A DNA stretch of 64,000 nt from Gliomastix tumulicola (lineage: Eukaryota > Ascomycota > Sordariomycetes > Hypocreales > Bionectriaceae). The notes beneath the pieces were generated by a model. It did not search any database, was not told where the DNA came from, and saw nothing but the letters and a program-made list of their open reading frames with translations. Within the stretch, counting starts at the first letter, position 1. Each line of letters starts with the position of its first letter. Below are positions 54,347-64,000 of the stretch, piece by piece. Location: NCBI GenBank assembly GCA_001599755.1, contig BCHX01000006.1:434001-498000 (forward strand), written 5' to 3'. Position numbers and translations under genes: made by a program.

Positions 54347-54889
54347 CTACTTGCCCTCGGTCCGGTTCTGCCTGAATCCTTCCAGAACGGCCTGCTTTAC
54401 CCCGGAAGACGTCACGGGCATCTCCCTGCCACTGGCCATCCTCTCATCCCTGACCTCCTCCTCGGTCACCCACGTGTATTCGGTGTGCTCTTCAGGGTCG
54501 ACCTGGACCTGCTCGCCCTCCTTCACCCGCGCGAGGAAGAATACCCTCCGCACCCCGTTGTGATGTATCCAATCAAATCCAGGGCTCACGACGCACGCAA
54601 ATGAGATCACCGTCAACCCCGCTTCTTCTCTCAGCTCCCTCGCGCAGGCGTGCAAGATACTCTCGTCGTCTGCATCCATCGTGCCCCCAGGCGGCTCCCA
54701 GCGCTCGCCGAGATAGTCGTGCGCGGCTCGGCGGAGGAGGAGGACGCGGTGATCCTGGGCCTCGGGGTTAGCTTGGTAGATCAGCGCTACGGCGACGATG
54801 CCGGGGCAATTTGCGTCGTTGAGCTCGCGCCATTTGACCCATGGCAGGGCGTATGACGCGACGTCGTCGTGGAATGAAAATATGGTCAT
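54347..54889 (-). CDS. Nudix hydrolase
   Basis: A single exon of 180 residues. The Nudix box is clear: GGTMDADDESILHACAREL followed by REEAGL. It contains the RELREEAGL signature, preceded by Glu seven residues earlier; the spacing from the Gly to that Glu is one residue longer than the canonical G-x5-E. Strands before and after (GIVAVALIYQ, HRVLLLRRAAHDYLGERWEPPGG) fit the fold. Nudix enzymes hydrolyse nucleoside diphosphates linked to another group; the substrate of this one cannot be told. The gene is divergent to the HET gene with 426 bp between start codons, so they may share a promoter region. Confidence 0.9.
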   Translation of the reverse strand: MTIFSFHDDVASYALPWVKWRELNDANCPGIVAVALIYQANPEAQDHRVLLLRRAAHDYLGERWEPPGGTMDADDESILHACARELREEAGLTVISFACVVSPGFDWIHHNGVRRVFFLARVKEGEQVQVDPEEHTEYTWVTEEEVRDERMASGREMPVTSSGVKQAVLEGFRQNRTEGK

Positions 54890-55315
54890 TGGAAGAGTTC
54901 AATGAGGCATGGAACCGAGAATGGGAGAACGCCGTGGGAGATTGCTTATATACCGCTGATCCGACTGGCTCGCCTGAGCAGATTTTTGTTACTTTTTCCA
55001 GTTTACAGGCTGCCTTGCATAAGTGCTTCTTGACGTGAGTCAGAGAGTCCATTCACTAACGCTGAGGCTCAGTGGTCACGATCTGCTCCAGCTGCCCTTA
55101 CAGGGGGCCCCTGGCTGCTAACCCACATCCCCTGGGGCTTTGAGGCGGTGATGATGGCTGTGCTACAGTGCATGCTGATTGCTGACGTTGGGGGCAGAAT
55201 GAGTGCGCGAACCTGCCTGCTTTATGGACTCTGAGCTGAAGGTAGATTCCTCGTGCTTCAAGTTTCGCCCGTTCACCATATTATCAACCCTGACACTGGC
55301 TCACCTGCACACTCG

Positions 55316-57853
55316 ATGGCCGACGACTTATCCTCCGAGCTACAGAGGCTCGCTCTCGCTGAGGAGAATGAGCCGGGCCCAGCGTCGGCGTTAGCACCAG
55401 CGGCAGTAGCACCAGCGGGACTCGCTGACGACACCGACATCACCAAACGCCGCGTCGTCAACGACTACAGCTCCTACAAGCCCATATCCATCGAGCCCGG
55501 CAAGGAGCAGATGCGCCTCCTGCAGATCATCCCATCCGACAATGACGACGACGAGATTGTGTGCGCGCTCTTCGATGCGCCCGCCGTCAGCGAGGAGCGC
55601 ATCATCTACATCGCGCTGTCCTACTGCTGGGGCGACATGACGCGGCAGCGCACCATCAGTCTCATCCACCACCGCGTTGATGACGGCGAGACTGAGAAAG
55701 TCAAGAGCGCCGACGACTATGAATTACCGGGGGAGGAAACGAGGTTTACCGTGGATACGAATTACGGCAAGACGTTCAATGTGACCGAGTCGCTGTATCA
55801 GGCGTTGAAGAGCCTGCGGAAGTCCATCCCACGACTACAGGAGGACTTCCCGATCCTGGATCACCAGCCCATATGGATCGATGCGCTGTGCATCAACCAG
55901 AGCGACATCCAGGAGCGGAACAGCCAGGTCGGCATGATGGGGACCATCTACTCCCGCGCCTTCTTCGTCTTCCTCTGGCTCGGCGAAGACGAGGCCATCA
56001 TGCGCGGGCTGAATCTGATCCAGGCCATGATCAAACTGCTAGGCGACGAGTATGGCTCCGAATTCGACCTGCTGGACCCGAAGGATGAGCATGTTCGGAG
56101 GCTGTTCAGCTCCAAGTACCAGATCGACGGCGAGCTCCTCGATCCGGAGAGCTGCTTCCAGATCCTGGACCGTCTGTTCGCTCACCCGTACTTCAGGCGG
56201 ATCTGGGTTCTCCAGGAGGCGACGATCAATGTTCGGAGCACCTGGATCCATGTCACCAAGGCGACCGTCCCCTGGGTCTGGATCATCGTCGCCGACCGCT
56301 TCCGCACGCTCTGGCGGAAGACGTATTACACCGCCCAGAGCGGGCAGCTCCCCGTCATATGGGGCTCGCTCCTAAGAGGACAGATCGATCGCTACCGAAA
56401 TGCCGACAAAGAAAAAGAAGAAGAAGTAAAGGAGGGTGACGATTCGGACAAGCACAGACTGCTCGCACCCTTGTACTCGCTCTTCATCAACACGTTTGAA
56501 GAGTTCCACGCGTCGGACCTCCGCGACAAGCTCTACGCGCTGCTGGACCTGTCCATCGAGGCGGTCAAGGGGACACAGGCGAGGGAGGAGCTCGCTCCGG
56601 ATTACAACAAGTCTGTGAGCGAGGTGTTCAGCAAGTTCACCGTCTGGTGCATCCGGCGTACGGGGGAGCTCGGGATACTGAGTGTGCTGGCTGGTGGTCC
56701 TCGAAGATTGATGCCGCAAGATGCCGCCAAGTTTGCCAGCACGGACGGCAAGGTTCCAGAGTCGTGCCTTGATGCGAGGTTGCACCCTTCTTGGGCTGTC
56801 TGGCCTACGGTGGGAGGGTTCTGGACGACCAGCAGTCTGCTCAAAGTCGATAATCTGAGGGACACCCAATTTGATCTGGCGAAGCACGAGAAAGTTCAGA
56901 TATTCGATCTCATGACTCACCCATTCATAAAGCTGCCCAAGGAGCTTGCGAGCCGATTTCTCAGTCTGGGTGGGAAACGGATCGGTGTTGTCAAGTCGAT
57001 CTGCCGCCTGCCACTGAGATGCTTCATATCGGAATCCGAAGGCGAAAATTCCCTTCTAAAGGCGAAATGGGCCACGGAGGAGATGCAGAAGGACATGGAG
57101 AAGCACAGCAAGACGTACAACCTCAATCTCACCCACCCATACTCGGACAGCCGAGCGAGACTTGAGGGAGGCCTCGCGCCTCTCTGGTACGTCATTCGAA
57201 AAGACATCACCGAGGCTACCATCATCGGGGAGGAATTAGTAGAGTTGGCAGAGCAGGAGTGGCTTGGAAGGAAGGGCTGCCGATACGAGGGTAAAGAGGA
57301 GCTGATGTTGCGCGACTTTCTCGAGACGCTGCTGCTGAGCCCCGTGTACCGGGGCGAGGATTCCCTGGTCTGGGATGGCGAGGGGATTCCCGACGGGCCT
57401 TGGAGTGATCCGACCATTGCCACGAGCTTTGCCATGTTCTGGGCTGCGAATGATCCGCAGTTCACATACTTCGCGCCGAGGATGGGTGAGTTCTTCAAGA
57501 AAGAGATGTTTGAGAGGGGTATCTCTAGAGACAAGGTGTTCCCGTTCCTGTTCCTGGGCCACGGGAAGTGCTTCTTCATCACCGAGGACGAGAGAATGGG
57601 CCTCTGCCCGCCAGAGACCCAACCAGGCGACCTCATCGTTGCTCTATGTGGCTCGGGGGTTCCGTTTGTGGTTCGTCCGGTAAAGAGAGAGAGCGACTTT
57701 GGAGATGACTGGACATTTGAAGGTCATGAGCGCCTCAAAAACGAGACGTTTCGCTTCATTGGAGAGTGTTACGTTCACGAGCGGATGAGCCGGGCTTATT
57801 TGGATGACCAAGGTGACAAGCTGGGAGACGTCGAAGTGTTTAATTTGTGTTAG
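55316..57853 (+). CDS. HET-domain protein (heterokaryon-incompatibility type)
   Basis: A single exon of 845 residues; I prefer the ATG at 55316 over upstream in-frame codons. The HET domain covers about residues 97-230 with its three blocks: YIALSYCWGD (98-107), IWIDALCINQ (186-195) and RNSQVGMMGTIYSRAFFVFLWLGE in the form RNSQVGMMGTIYSRA then FLWLGE. A long C-terminal region follows that resembles the variable part of other HET proteins (LRDKLYALLDLS). The N-terminal 45 residues are Ala/Pro-rich. HET domains are TIR-like and can trigger cell death in non-self recognition. No nucleotide-binding or repeat domain is attached, so this is a stand-alone HET protein. Confidence 0.92.
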   Translation: MADDLSSELQRLALAEENEPGPASALAPAAVAPAGLADDTDITKRRVVNDYSSYKPISIEPGKEQMRLLQIIPSDNDDDEIVCALFDAPAVSEERIIYIALSYCWGDMTRQRTISLIHHRVDDGETEKVKSADDYELPGEETRFTVDTNYGKTFNVTESLYQALKSLRKSIPRLQEDFPILDHQPIWIDALCINQSDIQERNSQVGMMGTIYSRAFFVFLWLGEDEAIMRGLNLIQAMIKLLGDEYGSEFDLLDPKDEHVRRLFSSKYQIDGELLDPESCFQILDRLFAHPYFRRIWVLQEATINVRSTWIHVTKATVPWVWIIVADRFRTLWRKTYYTAQSGQLPVIWGSLLRGQIDRYRNADKEKEEEVKEGDDSDKHRLLAPLYSLFINTFEEFHASDLRDKLYALLDLSIEAVKGTQAREELAPDYNKSVSEVFSKFTVWCIRRTGELGILSVLAGGPRRLMPQDAAKFASTDGKVPESCLDARLHPSWAVWPTVGGFWTTSSLLKVDNLRDTQFDLAKHEKVQIFDLMTHPFIKLPKELASRFLSLGGKRIGVVKSICRLPLRCFISESEGENSLLKAKWATEEMQKDMEKHSKTYNLNLTHPYSDSRARLEGGLAPLWYVIRKDITEATIIGEELVELAEQEWLGRKGCRYEGKEELMLRDFLETLLLSPVYRGEDSLVWDGEGIPDGPWSDPTIATSFAMFWAANDPQFTYFAPRMGEFFKKEMFERGISRDKVFPFLFLGHGKCFFITEDERMGLCPPETQPGDLIVALCGSGVPFVVRPVKRESDFGDDWTFEGHERLKNETFRFIGECYVHERMSRAYLDDQGDKLGDVEVFNLC

Positions 57854-58342
57854 GCTAGACAATTCATATCGGAAGTACCCAGTCCAACTCTGGACGCGGT
57901 CAGCTAACTAGCAGCCGCAACGTGGTTGCCGAAGTCGCAACGAGGAGTGAATTTCTCTGCGTATCATGGTCTCACCTGAGATCCCACGACGTAAATAGGA
58001 AAGAGTGGCTTCTCAAGTCCCCTTTTCTCTAATCAATAACGCCGTTTCCTATATCTCGTACGATCCTTTACAAATATCCACGTCACGCCCTCAAAGGACC
58101 CGTGCTCATGCACCCGCCATCAGCCAGCTTCCACAGGAATACGACGAGGTGCTCGTCCATCATGTCGACATTCGCAAGGAAGCATCATGTGATTAGGGGA
58201 AAACGGGAAAACTTCTTGTTTATAGATCTCATCATACTAATGGTGCAAGTTTTACGGTACATTTCGAGAGACATCCGTGGTCTGTTCTCACATCATTCTG
58301 CTCTGCCAAACGGCATATGCTCTCCCTTCCATGGCTCGCAGT
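57854..58342. other. intergenic region, no gene seen
   Basis: Convergent 3' ends of the HET gene and the small orphan gene meet here. No motif or repeat is evident. Confidence 0.5.
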
Positions 58343-58639
58343 TCAGATCTGCTCACTCTGAAACACCCAAGCCGTCACGCCACCGTACTCCCTCTCGACG
58401 CCCACACCCTGGTCAGCCAGCTCGAGCAGAAAGCTCACGAGGCCGGGCTCGGTCATGTACGCGAGGGGCAGCTCCTCTGGGCCGGCCACGGACCTCGCCT
58501 GCAGCCTGACGCCGGAATAGTGGTGTTTCGCCACCACCATGCCGGCAGCGGGCACCATGATCATGCCCATCGGGGTTGCGTATTTGATGGGCAGCACGTC
58601 TTGGACTAGTGCCTTGCAGCCCTCGGCTCTCTCAGCCAT
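58343..58639 (-). CDS. small orphan protein
   Basis: A single exon of 98 residues with a first ATG 35-40 bp downstream of a TATAT box (minus strand, about 58670-58678). The protein has no signal peptide. It contains a hydrophobic Met/Val/Gly patch (GMIMVPAAGMVVAKHH) and an even mix of helix-forming residues afterwards (GLVSFLLELADQGVGVERE). The codon bias is that of real genes here. I recognise no family; context gives no function. Confidence 0.55.
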   Translation of the reverse strand: MAERAEGCKALVQDVLPIKYATPMGMIMVPAAGMVVAKHHYSGVRLQARSVAGPEELPLAYMTEPGLVSFLLELADQGVGVEREYGGVTAWVFQSEQI

Positions 58640-59063
58640 GCTCGGCCTGCTGTCTGCCTTGGCGGAGGGTAGAATATAAAAGAAGGGGTGCTGGTCTGGT
58701 CAGCTGATTGAAGATGGGTCTGGGTCGCTGATGGCGAGATTGGAGAAGACTTGGAGTTGCAGTCGTCTGGATGGGCGGAGATGGGAACTTGGGAGCCAGC
58801 AACATGGCTATAAATATGATATCCCGATTTCTGAATCACTGCATCGAGGAGGTGTGGTCCTATGTGTCTATGGTCGAAGAGTGGACACATGCAGTGACGA
58901 GGACACGAAAAGCATCCTCTGATGAGAATGCAATCAGCCCTGAACAGATTCACGCTGACATTGCTGAACAGGCCCTCCTACCACCACCAGCAAATACGAC
59001 TCCAATAACGCCGTCCCGCCGCTCGTAGGCCTCATCCACAGTCGAGACCCTCTCACCAACAGT

Positions 59064-59861
59064 TCAACCGCGTCGATTGAGTTGCTGATCCAGAAACCTC
59101 AGGAACCTCCCCAGCGGCGAGCCCGCGCTCAAATGCTCAGCGCACGCCTCGCTCTCAGCATGCTGCATCAGGGCGCTTATGACGCGGAACTGCCCTGGGC
59201 ACGACGGGCACTGGAAGGGCAACGTGGGCGCGCCGCTCCGGTACTTCTTGGCGGCGTAGCACTCCAGCGCTATGGAGGTCACTTTCTCTTCGTCGAGGCG
59301 ACACGCGTCGCAGAAGCCCTCGAGGTGTAGCACCATGGCTGACTGGGAGGGGAACGTCTGGCCGCAATTCGCGAGACAGAGTACGGTTCTTGGGCGATGT
59401 GTGATGAGGTGCTAGTTATGTCGTCGGGTTCGCGTCAGCGTGATGATCTGCTGTGCTGGTGGCTGGCCCGGCTGGAGTGATTGACTTACGGCGGTCAGAT
59501 TGCTGTGCGTGTCGAAAAAGTGGTCGCAGTAAAGGCACTTGTGATGCGCCGTCCGCTCATGCTCCCCCAGATCCCACTCGTCGGAGAACTCGTCCCTGCA
59601 CCGTTCGCAAGCGTGCAAGCCGTGCGCTTCTTGACGGTGCTCCTTCCAGAGGGCCGCGCTGCTGGCATCGTGCTCGCAGATGGAGCATTCCCAATGGCAG
59701 GCCGAGTCGGCAATGTGCTGCTCGTAGGCGGGAAAGGACGCGAAGCTGCGATTGCAGCGCCAGCACTGCTCATGGTAGGTCGAGAATTTGCGGTGTTGGC
59801 CGAGCGCGTTGGAGGTGAAGAAGGGCCTGTCGCAGGGACGGCATGGAAATACGGCGTACAT
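59064..59861 (-). CDS. C2H2-type zinc-finger protein
   Basis: Two exons, 59490-59861 and 59064-59411, give 239 residues. The intron starts GTAAGT and ends TAACTAG. A series of C2H2-like units is visible: CRPCDRPFFTSNALGQH, CWRCNRSFASFPAYEQH, CSICEHDASSAALWKEH, CERCRDEFSDEWDLGEH, CLYCDHFFDTHSNLTAH (joined across the intron), CLANCGQTFPSQSAMVLH and CPSCPGQFRVISALMQH. Linkers are not the TGEKP type, so DNA binding is less certain than for classical factors. This layout is common in a poorly characterised group of fungal C2H2 proteins. Confidence 0.85.
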
Positions 59862-59910
59862 GACGGGAGAGTGCGATGGCCGGCGCGCGCGCTGTGTGGT
59901 CAATGAGGGA

Positions 59911-59965
59911 GGGAGATGACTGGGAGATGACTGGGAGATGACTGGGAGATGACTGAGAGATGACT
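59911..59965. repeat. 11 bp tandem repeat, five copies
   Basis: GGGAGATGACT is repeated four times, and a fifth unit differs by one base (GAGAGATGACT). It lies 50-104 bp upstream of the C2H2 start codon, probably in the promoter or 5' leader. Confidence 0.85.
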
Positions 59966-60415
59966 CTGGGAGATGGAGGGTCAAACGTTCAATGAGGAGA
60001 GTGGAGATGATCGGAATGGACTAGTGTTCGTGGCGTCCTTTAAGGAAGGAACGACCCCCAACTCACGATGGAAGGAAAGACGTCGCGTGTCAAACGGTTG
60101 GCGCCTCTGGCATCGACGTCATTGCTGTAGTTTTCTTTATTAACAAATAATAAACGCAGGATGGAAGCAGAAGATAAATTCAAGATGATGAGACTCGCGT
60201 CCCAGCAATGTCCATTCCAGGCCCTTGACTTACCCCAACTCGACGTTAATTAGTGCCAGACTGTCGGCGCCCATGCAAGCTAATCTCGCGTCTGATTAGG
60301 TAACCCAGCCGCCAGGGTCCCTGAAATTCAGCTGCTCACTCGCTCTAGGCGGTCTTCCCAACTCCTTATCTCGTCGCCCGCTAGAAATGACTAGCAGTTG
60401 AATGTGACCGTCTCA
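59966..60415. other. intergenic region, no gene seen
   Basis: Region between the C2H2 promoter and the 3' end of the membrane-protein gene. Nothing specific seen. Confidence 0.5.
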
Positions 60416-61889
60416 CTAGCGATCCTCCAGGATGGGATGAATGACTGCAACCGGGGTCTCTTGGCTCACATCTTGCGATTCTGGGGTTTGATCGTCGTCT
60501 TGCTGATGCTCTGGGACAGGCCCAGCAGTGACAACCAAAGCTGTCTGACTGCCGCACTGCGATGCTGGTGTGTGGTCGCCAGCTTGAGAGGTCGAGGGCC
60601 GCCCATCGACTTCCAAGGTAGGCACACGACGATTAGAGCGCTCTTTCGACCATGCCTTGACGACATCTAGAGGAGGTCAGCACTTCATTTGTTTTCATGG
60701 CTCTGGGTGAACGTTACGTACCATACCAGGCGTCTGCGTTCGCGATAATTGGCGATATCATGAGCGTCAAGGCCACCACTTGTCCAAACCCGTACTCGTC
60801 CTCGCCATCGCCCTCGTCAGGCTCCATGCACTGTCTCCCCTTTCTTCGCAACTCGAATGTCGTCCAGACAAGATAGCAGAAGAAGATACAGTTGGTAGAA
60901 TGCACTGAGGCGGCTTGCAACGCGAACGTGTACAGAAAAGCCGAAACCGCCCACAAGGGACTCCAGATTGTAAGGATGAAGATGAGCTTCATAAGCTGGA
61001 CGGTGGAGTGACGTGCGGCGCTTCGAATGGTCGTCTGCCCTGCACGCTGCTGGCAATGGCGGATGGGGCAAGTCGCGAGTAGGCTGCGGATCAGGGATGG
61101 AAAAACCGCAAGAAGCCTCTGGGCATAGCAGCACGCCAGCAATGCGTACTCAGGACGAAGTGAGATAGTGTCGAGGATGAGCCCGAAAATGGTACTAGCA
61201 TAAAATAGCACATTCAAGCATATCATGGCTAGATGCTTCCTATTTGGCCCTATAGGGGAGACTGACTCTGCGAAGCCGATGTCGTTGGTCATCTTGAACC
61301 CAACAGCCAGCGTGAGTGCAGTGAGGCAGTACATCAGCACAACCCGAATCCCTTTCTTAGCAACATTGGCGCGGTCGTAGACCATCCGCGTGGTGGTCAA
61401 TCCGCTGGTAGAAGTGATCAGGGCAATCCACGCCATCTGGTTGCAGATCACGAAGTGGTACCTGGTGATGTCCTTCTTCGTAAAGGCGGCGACACATATC
61501 GCGATCCCCGATGCGAACTGCGTGTCGGCGAGGCTGAAGAGCGTCGAGCTTAGTGCTGCATTGAACTGCCGGCCTGAGGTTTTCTTGGCTGCACTGTTGT
61601 CATCGGACTCGTGCAGGACATATTTCCTGGCATCTTCTATGGTAGGCCACTCGCCGTCTTTCGCGAGTCCTTCTACCGGAAGGAAGAAATAAAAGTGAAA
61701 TCTAGGGTCTCTCCGCCACCATTTGAGGAATAGCTGGATTGAAATCAGTAACATGATCACCGTCCCGATGACGGTGAAAGACAAAATGATCCCGATGCCG
61801 GCGATGTCTGGATTTGGGTCGAGGAAGCCATCTGCAGTGCTGTTGCCGCAAAAGCCGGGCGTCTCGGTTCGTGTTTCTTCTGTGGCCAT
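60416..61889 (-). CDS. multi-pass membrane protein of unknown function
   Basis: Two exons, 60722-61889 and 60416-60666, close to 472 residues. The intron starts GTACGT, contains GTGCTGACC and ends CTCTAG. I chose the ATG at 61889 because the in-frame sequence upstream looks like a 5' leader. Seven or eight hydrophobic helices are visible, among them IILSFTVIGTVIMLLISIQL, IRVVLMYCLTALTLAVGF, LAMICLNVLFYASTIFGLIL and LIFILTIWSPLWAVSAFLY. The N-terminus carries a Cys and an N-glycosylation site (CGNST), so it is probably outside. The C-terminal 90 residues are hydrophilic and Gln/Pro-rich. It resembles fungal integral membrane proteins with no assigned role; a receptor or transporter function cannot be claimed. 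Confidence 0.82.
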
Positions 61890-62216
61890 TGTTGTGTTTC
61901 TTCCAAATGTTGAGAAATGCACGCTTGTTAGATTGAAGAATATTGTCGCTCGCGCGGGGAAGACGTCGGCTTTATCTTCCATTGCTTTTTGCACATTCGG
62001 GCCACGGCGTGTAAGTGCCCCGGTTTTGCACATTCGAGCATGCCACACAGGGCTCATTGGGCTGAAATGCACATGAGTGGGCACAACTCTTATCATGGCC
62101 AGTAATATTACGCGCTCAATACCTAGTTCTTACAGTTGCACAGGCAGCGCGTTCTCACCGAATCATCCTACAGACCTCCCAAGACCTGCACATTCTACTC
62201 CATACATCCAGAGCCC

Positions 62217-63040
62217 TCACCACTCCTGGCCCCAGGCCGCCTCCTCCCCCGCCTCCATTATCGGGACAAACGAAACGTCCAGCTCCTGCTGCTTCTGCAG
62301 CTGATACAGCATCTTGAGCGTCGAGTCCTCGAGCATGGTGGTGGCGTTGTACGCGGCCGTCATGTTCTCGACGACGGTGTAGTTCTGCGGGATCTCGACG
62401 ACCTCGTCCCTCTTGTAGCCGGGCCACCGCGGCGGCGTGACGCAGGCCGTGGGCGCCGTCTCCATGTTACCGTTGTAGGCCGCGATGCAGATCTCGTAGT
62501 ACCACGTCCCCGGCCAGAGCCAGGCGATCTCCATGCGGGTGTCGCGCGTGCCGCCCGCCAGCGAGAGCGGCGAGTTGTCGTCGAGCAGGCTGCGCGCGTG
62601 TAGAGACTGTAGCTGACGGTGTTGGGCACGGCGGGCCAGTGGATGCGGACCGTCGTGGGCTCGAGGTTCTCGGCGTAGACGACCGAGGGCGTGGGAGGCG
62701 CGCCGCCGTTGACGCGGACGTCCTTTGCGCCGCCGGGGATGCCGCCGACGATGTGCCCATTGATGGGGGCGTATGTAGCCACCCAGGTGGCATAGCGGTG
62801 GCCCGCCGTCAGGCCGCGGAAGACGTGGTTGGTGCTCTTGGTCGGGGCAGTGGCGATCCAGGCGTTGGTCGTCCTGGTCCTAGACGTAGACGAGGTAGCG
62901 GTCGACGTTGAAGCCCGGCGGCGGCGTCCAGTTGATCTCGATGCCGTCGGAGCCCCACGGCAATATCCAGATGTTCGGCGGGCCCGGCGCCGTCTCGACA
63001 ACCGCCTTGGCCGAGGTCAGCAGGCCCCAGGCCCGGCCAG
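62217..63040 (-). pseudogene. fibronectin-III-type gene remnant with two frame breaks
   Basis: Three consecutive frames carry parts of one FN3-like protein. The first part (IWILPWGSDGIEINWTPPPG, then VDRYLVYV) hits a stop at 62880-62882. The second part lies in another frame (FRGLTAGHRYATWVATYA, then PTTVRIHWPAVPNTVSYSLY). The third continues from about 62597 to a stop at 62217 (WLWPGTWYYEICIAAYNGN). The second break falls on a GCGCGCG run at 62592-62598, a place where indels or sequencing errors are likely. Upstream, a possible splice acceptor stands at 63041, but no start exon fits before the GH5 stop codon at 63175. The gene therefore looks both 5'-truncated and frameshifted. Two FN3 domains are inferred. 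Confidence 0.6.
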
Positions 63041-63174
63041 CTGAGCTGATTTGCGTTCTATTGGGGTAATTACGATATCCTTGTGAGTGAAGAAGTGTAA
63101 GAGAAGCACAACTCAAGGTACTTTTGTATACTTTGTAGCAAGAAGGTAATAGTAGCAACCGAAGATGCAACAAC

Positions 63175-64000
63175 CTAGACTACCCCTAAACTCACGGTCA
63201 ACTCTTGCTTCCCCGCTGGAGGCCACCACCTCAGCATCTGTACCTCAGCCCTGAACTCCTGGTCACAGACTATCTCCCATTCGCCAGCACTGACGACCAC
63301 CTGCGCCTGCCTCGCTGGGAAGTGAATCCACGGGAGAAAGACAACGGTAGGTGATTGGCGAGCTGTATCGGTTGCATCTATGCGGAGTGTGAACTCCTTT
63401 CCTTTCAAGTCGAAGCCGTAGTCGAGGAGCGACCCCGACACGTAGACCGGAGTAGGGCGGATGATGGCGAGTCCCGCTCGAGGTGTGATGGCGGTCTCTC
63501 CTGTTTCTAGACGGGCATCGGCTCCTCTTGTGGTCTTTCCCAGTTCTGTCTCAACGGGAGGGTCAGGCAGCTCGTCATCGACTGAGTAGATTGACAAATC
63601 TTCTCCGTTCCAGAAATCTCCGTGCTGGTGGTTGTTCTGCCCCCGTATGTTAGCAAGGTTGCGGCTTAATTTTTAAATACTGCATCATACCTGCGCCATG
63701 TACTGCCAGAGACATGACCCTGCCAAGCCGGCACCTTCAACCGCGGCATAGTTGGCATCCATGGCTGCTGTCTGATCTGAGTAGTCGCCAGTGGCGTATG
63801 ATTTGCCGCCGTCCATATCGAAAGGCACGCCGAATTCGCTCAGCATACAGGGATGATTTCCCATATTCGTTCGCCCTTCTTCTACTATCGTTTGGAGCTG
63901 ATGTCTCAAGCACGCCCGAATCGCCTTCTCCCCTAGTCGGACGGCGAAGACGGGATGCAGGTACCGGCCACGGAGAACACCTGAATACTCCGGTCAGGAC
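63175..64000 (-). CDS. GH5 glycoside hydrolase, 3' part (runs off the window)
   Basis: Two exons of the 3' end are inside: 63691-63980 and 63175-63636. The intron between them starts GTATGA and ends GGGCAG. A further acceptor (CTGACC to TTCAG) stands at 63981, so more exons lie to the right. The nucleophile region is CMLSEFGVPFDMDGG with the catalytic Glu in SEFG. It is followed by SCLWQYMAQ and NNHQHGDFWNGEDLSIYS, the usual end of the GH5 barrel in fungal glycosylceramidase or steryl-glucosidase-like enzymes. A beta-sandwich C-terminal domain follows (FTLRIDATDT, VVVSAGEWEIV). I infer a glycolipid-directed beta-glycosidase of this GH5 branch; the acid/base Glu is outside the window. Confidence 0.85.

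Overview
The window is nuclear DNA from a filamentous ascomycete (Pezizomycotina). Genes are split by short GT-AG introns, mostly 50-90 nt, with CTAAC/CTGAC-like branch sites. The protein set is typical of these fungi: Zn2Cys6 regulators, HET and NACHT/ankyrin proteins, secreted glycoside hydrolases and GPI proteins. A Sordariomycete is my guess; I cannot name the species. Single N bases at 16270, 38389 and 38402 point to a draft assembly. Exon coordinates below were worked out by hand from splice signals and frame closure.

Region 1 (about 0.3-13.7 kb) looks like one flank of an aromatic polyketide gene cluster. It holds a divergent aflS-like/aflR-like regulatory pair, a secreted GMC oxidoreductase, a secreted laccase, a glutathione S-transferase and a SnoaL-like protein. 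Copies of the AflR-type palindrome TCG-N5-CGA lie in every promoter region of this block, and I found none upstream of the next gene. That gives a sequence-based right border near 13.8-14.2 kb. No polyketide synthase is present, so the core enzymes would lie left of base 1.

Region 2 (14-26 kb) holds a lone SesB/DUF676-like alpha/beta hydrolase, a small zinc-ribbon protein, and a large PNP_UDP-NACHT-ankyrin NLR with 14 nearly uniform ankyrin repeats. Two probably lineage-specific disordered proteins follow. Region 3 (27-34 kb) is sparse: a MARVEL-like membrane protein, a cysteine-rich GPI-type wall protein and a secreted lysozyme-like (SLT fold) protein, with a 3 kb gene-free gap.

Region 4 (34-46 kb) holds a second NLR-type protein (N-terminal STAND domain, NACHT, ankyrin) whose ankyrin array is interrupted by two WW-like modules and one degenerate third. 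Next come a transcription factor with two Zn2Cys6 clusters in tandem, a GH27 alpha-galactosidase and an extended-SDR epimerase.

Region 5 (46-64 kb) holds two large proteins of unknown function with F-box-like segments, a paralogue of the 23.3 kb protein, a Nudix hydrolase, a HET-domain protein, a small orphan, a C2H2 protein, a multi-pass membrane protein, a broken fibronectin-III gene remnant and the 3' end of a GH5 enzyme that runs off the right edge.

Two themes stand out. One is a pathway-specific regulon at the left edge. The other is a loose group of self/non-self-recognition type genes (SesB-like hydrolase, two NLRs, HET) over about 43 kb, mixed with fast-evolving orphan genes. The most novel-looking items are the WW-in-ankyrin NLR, the double zinc-cluster regulator and the unnamed two-member paralogue family.
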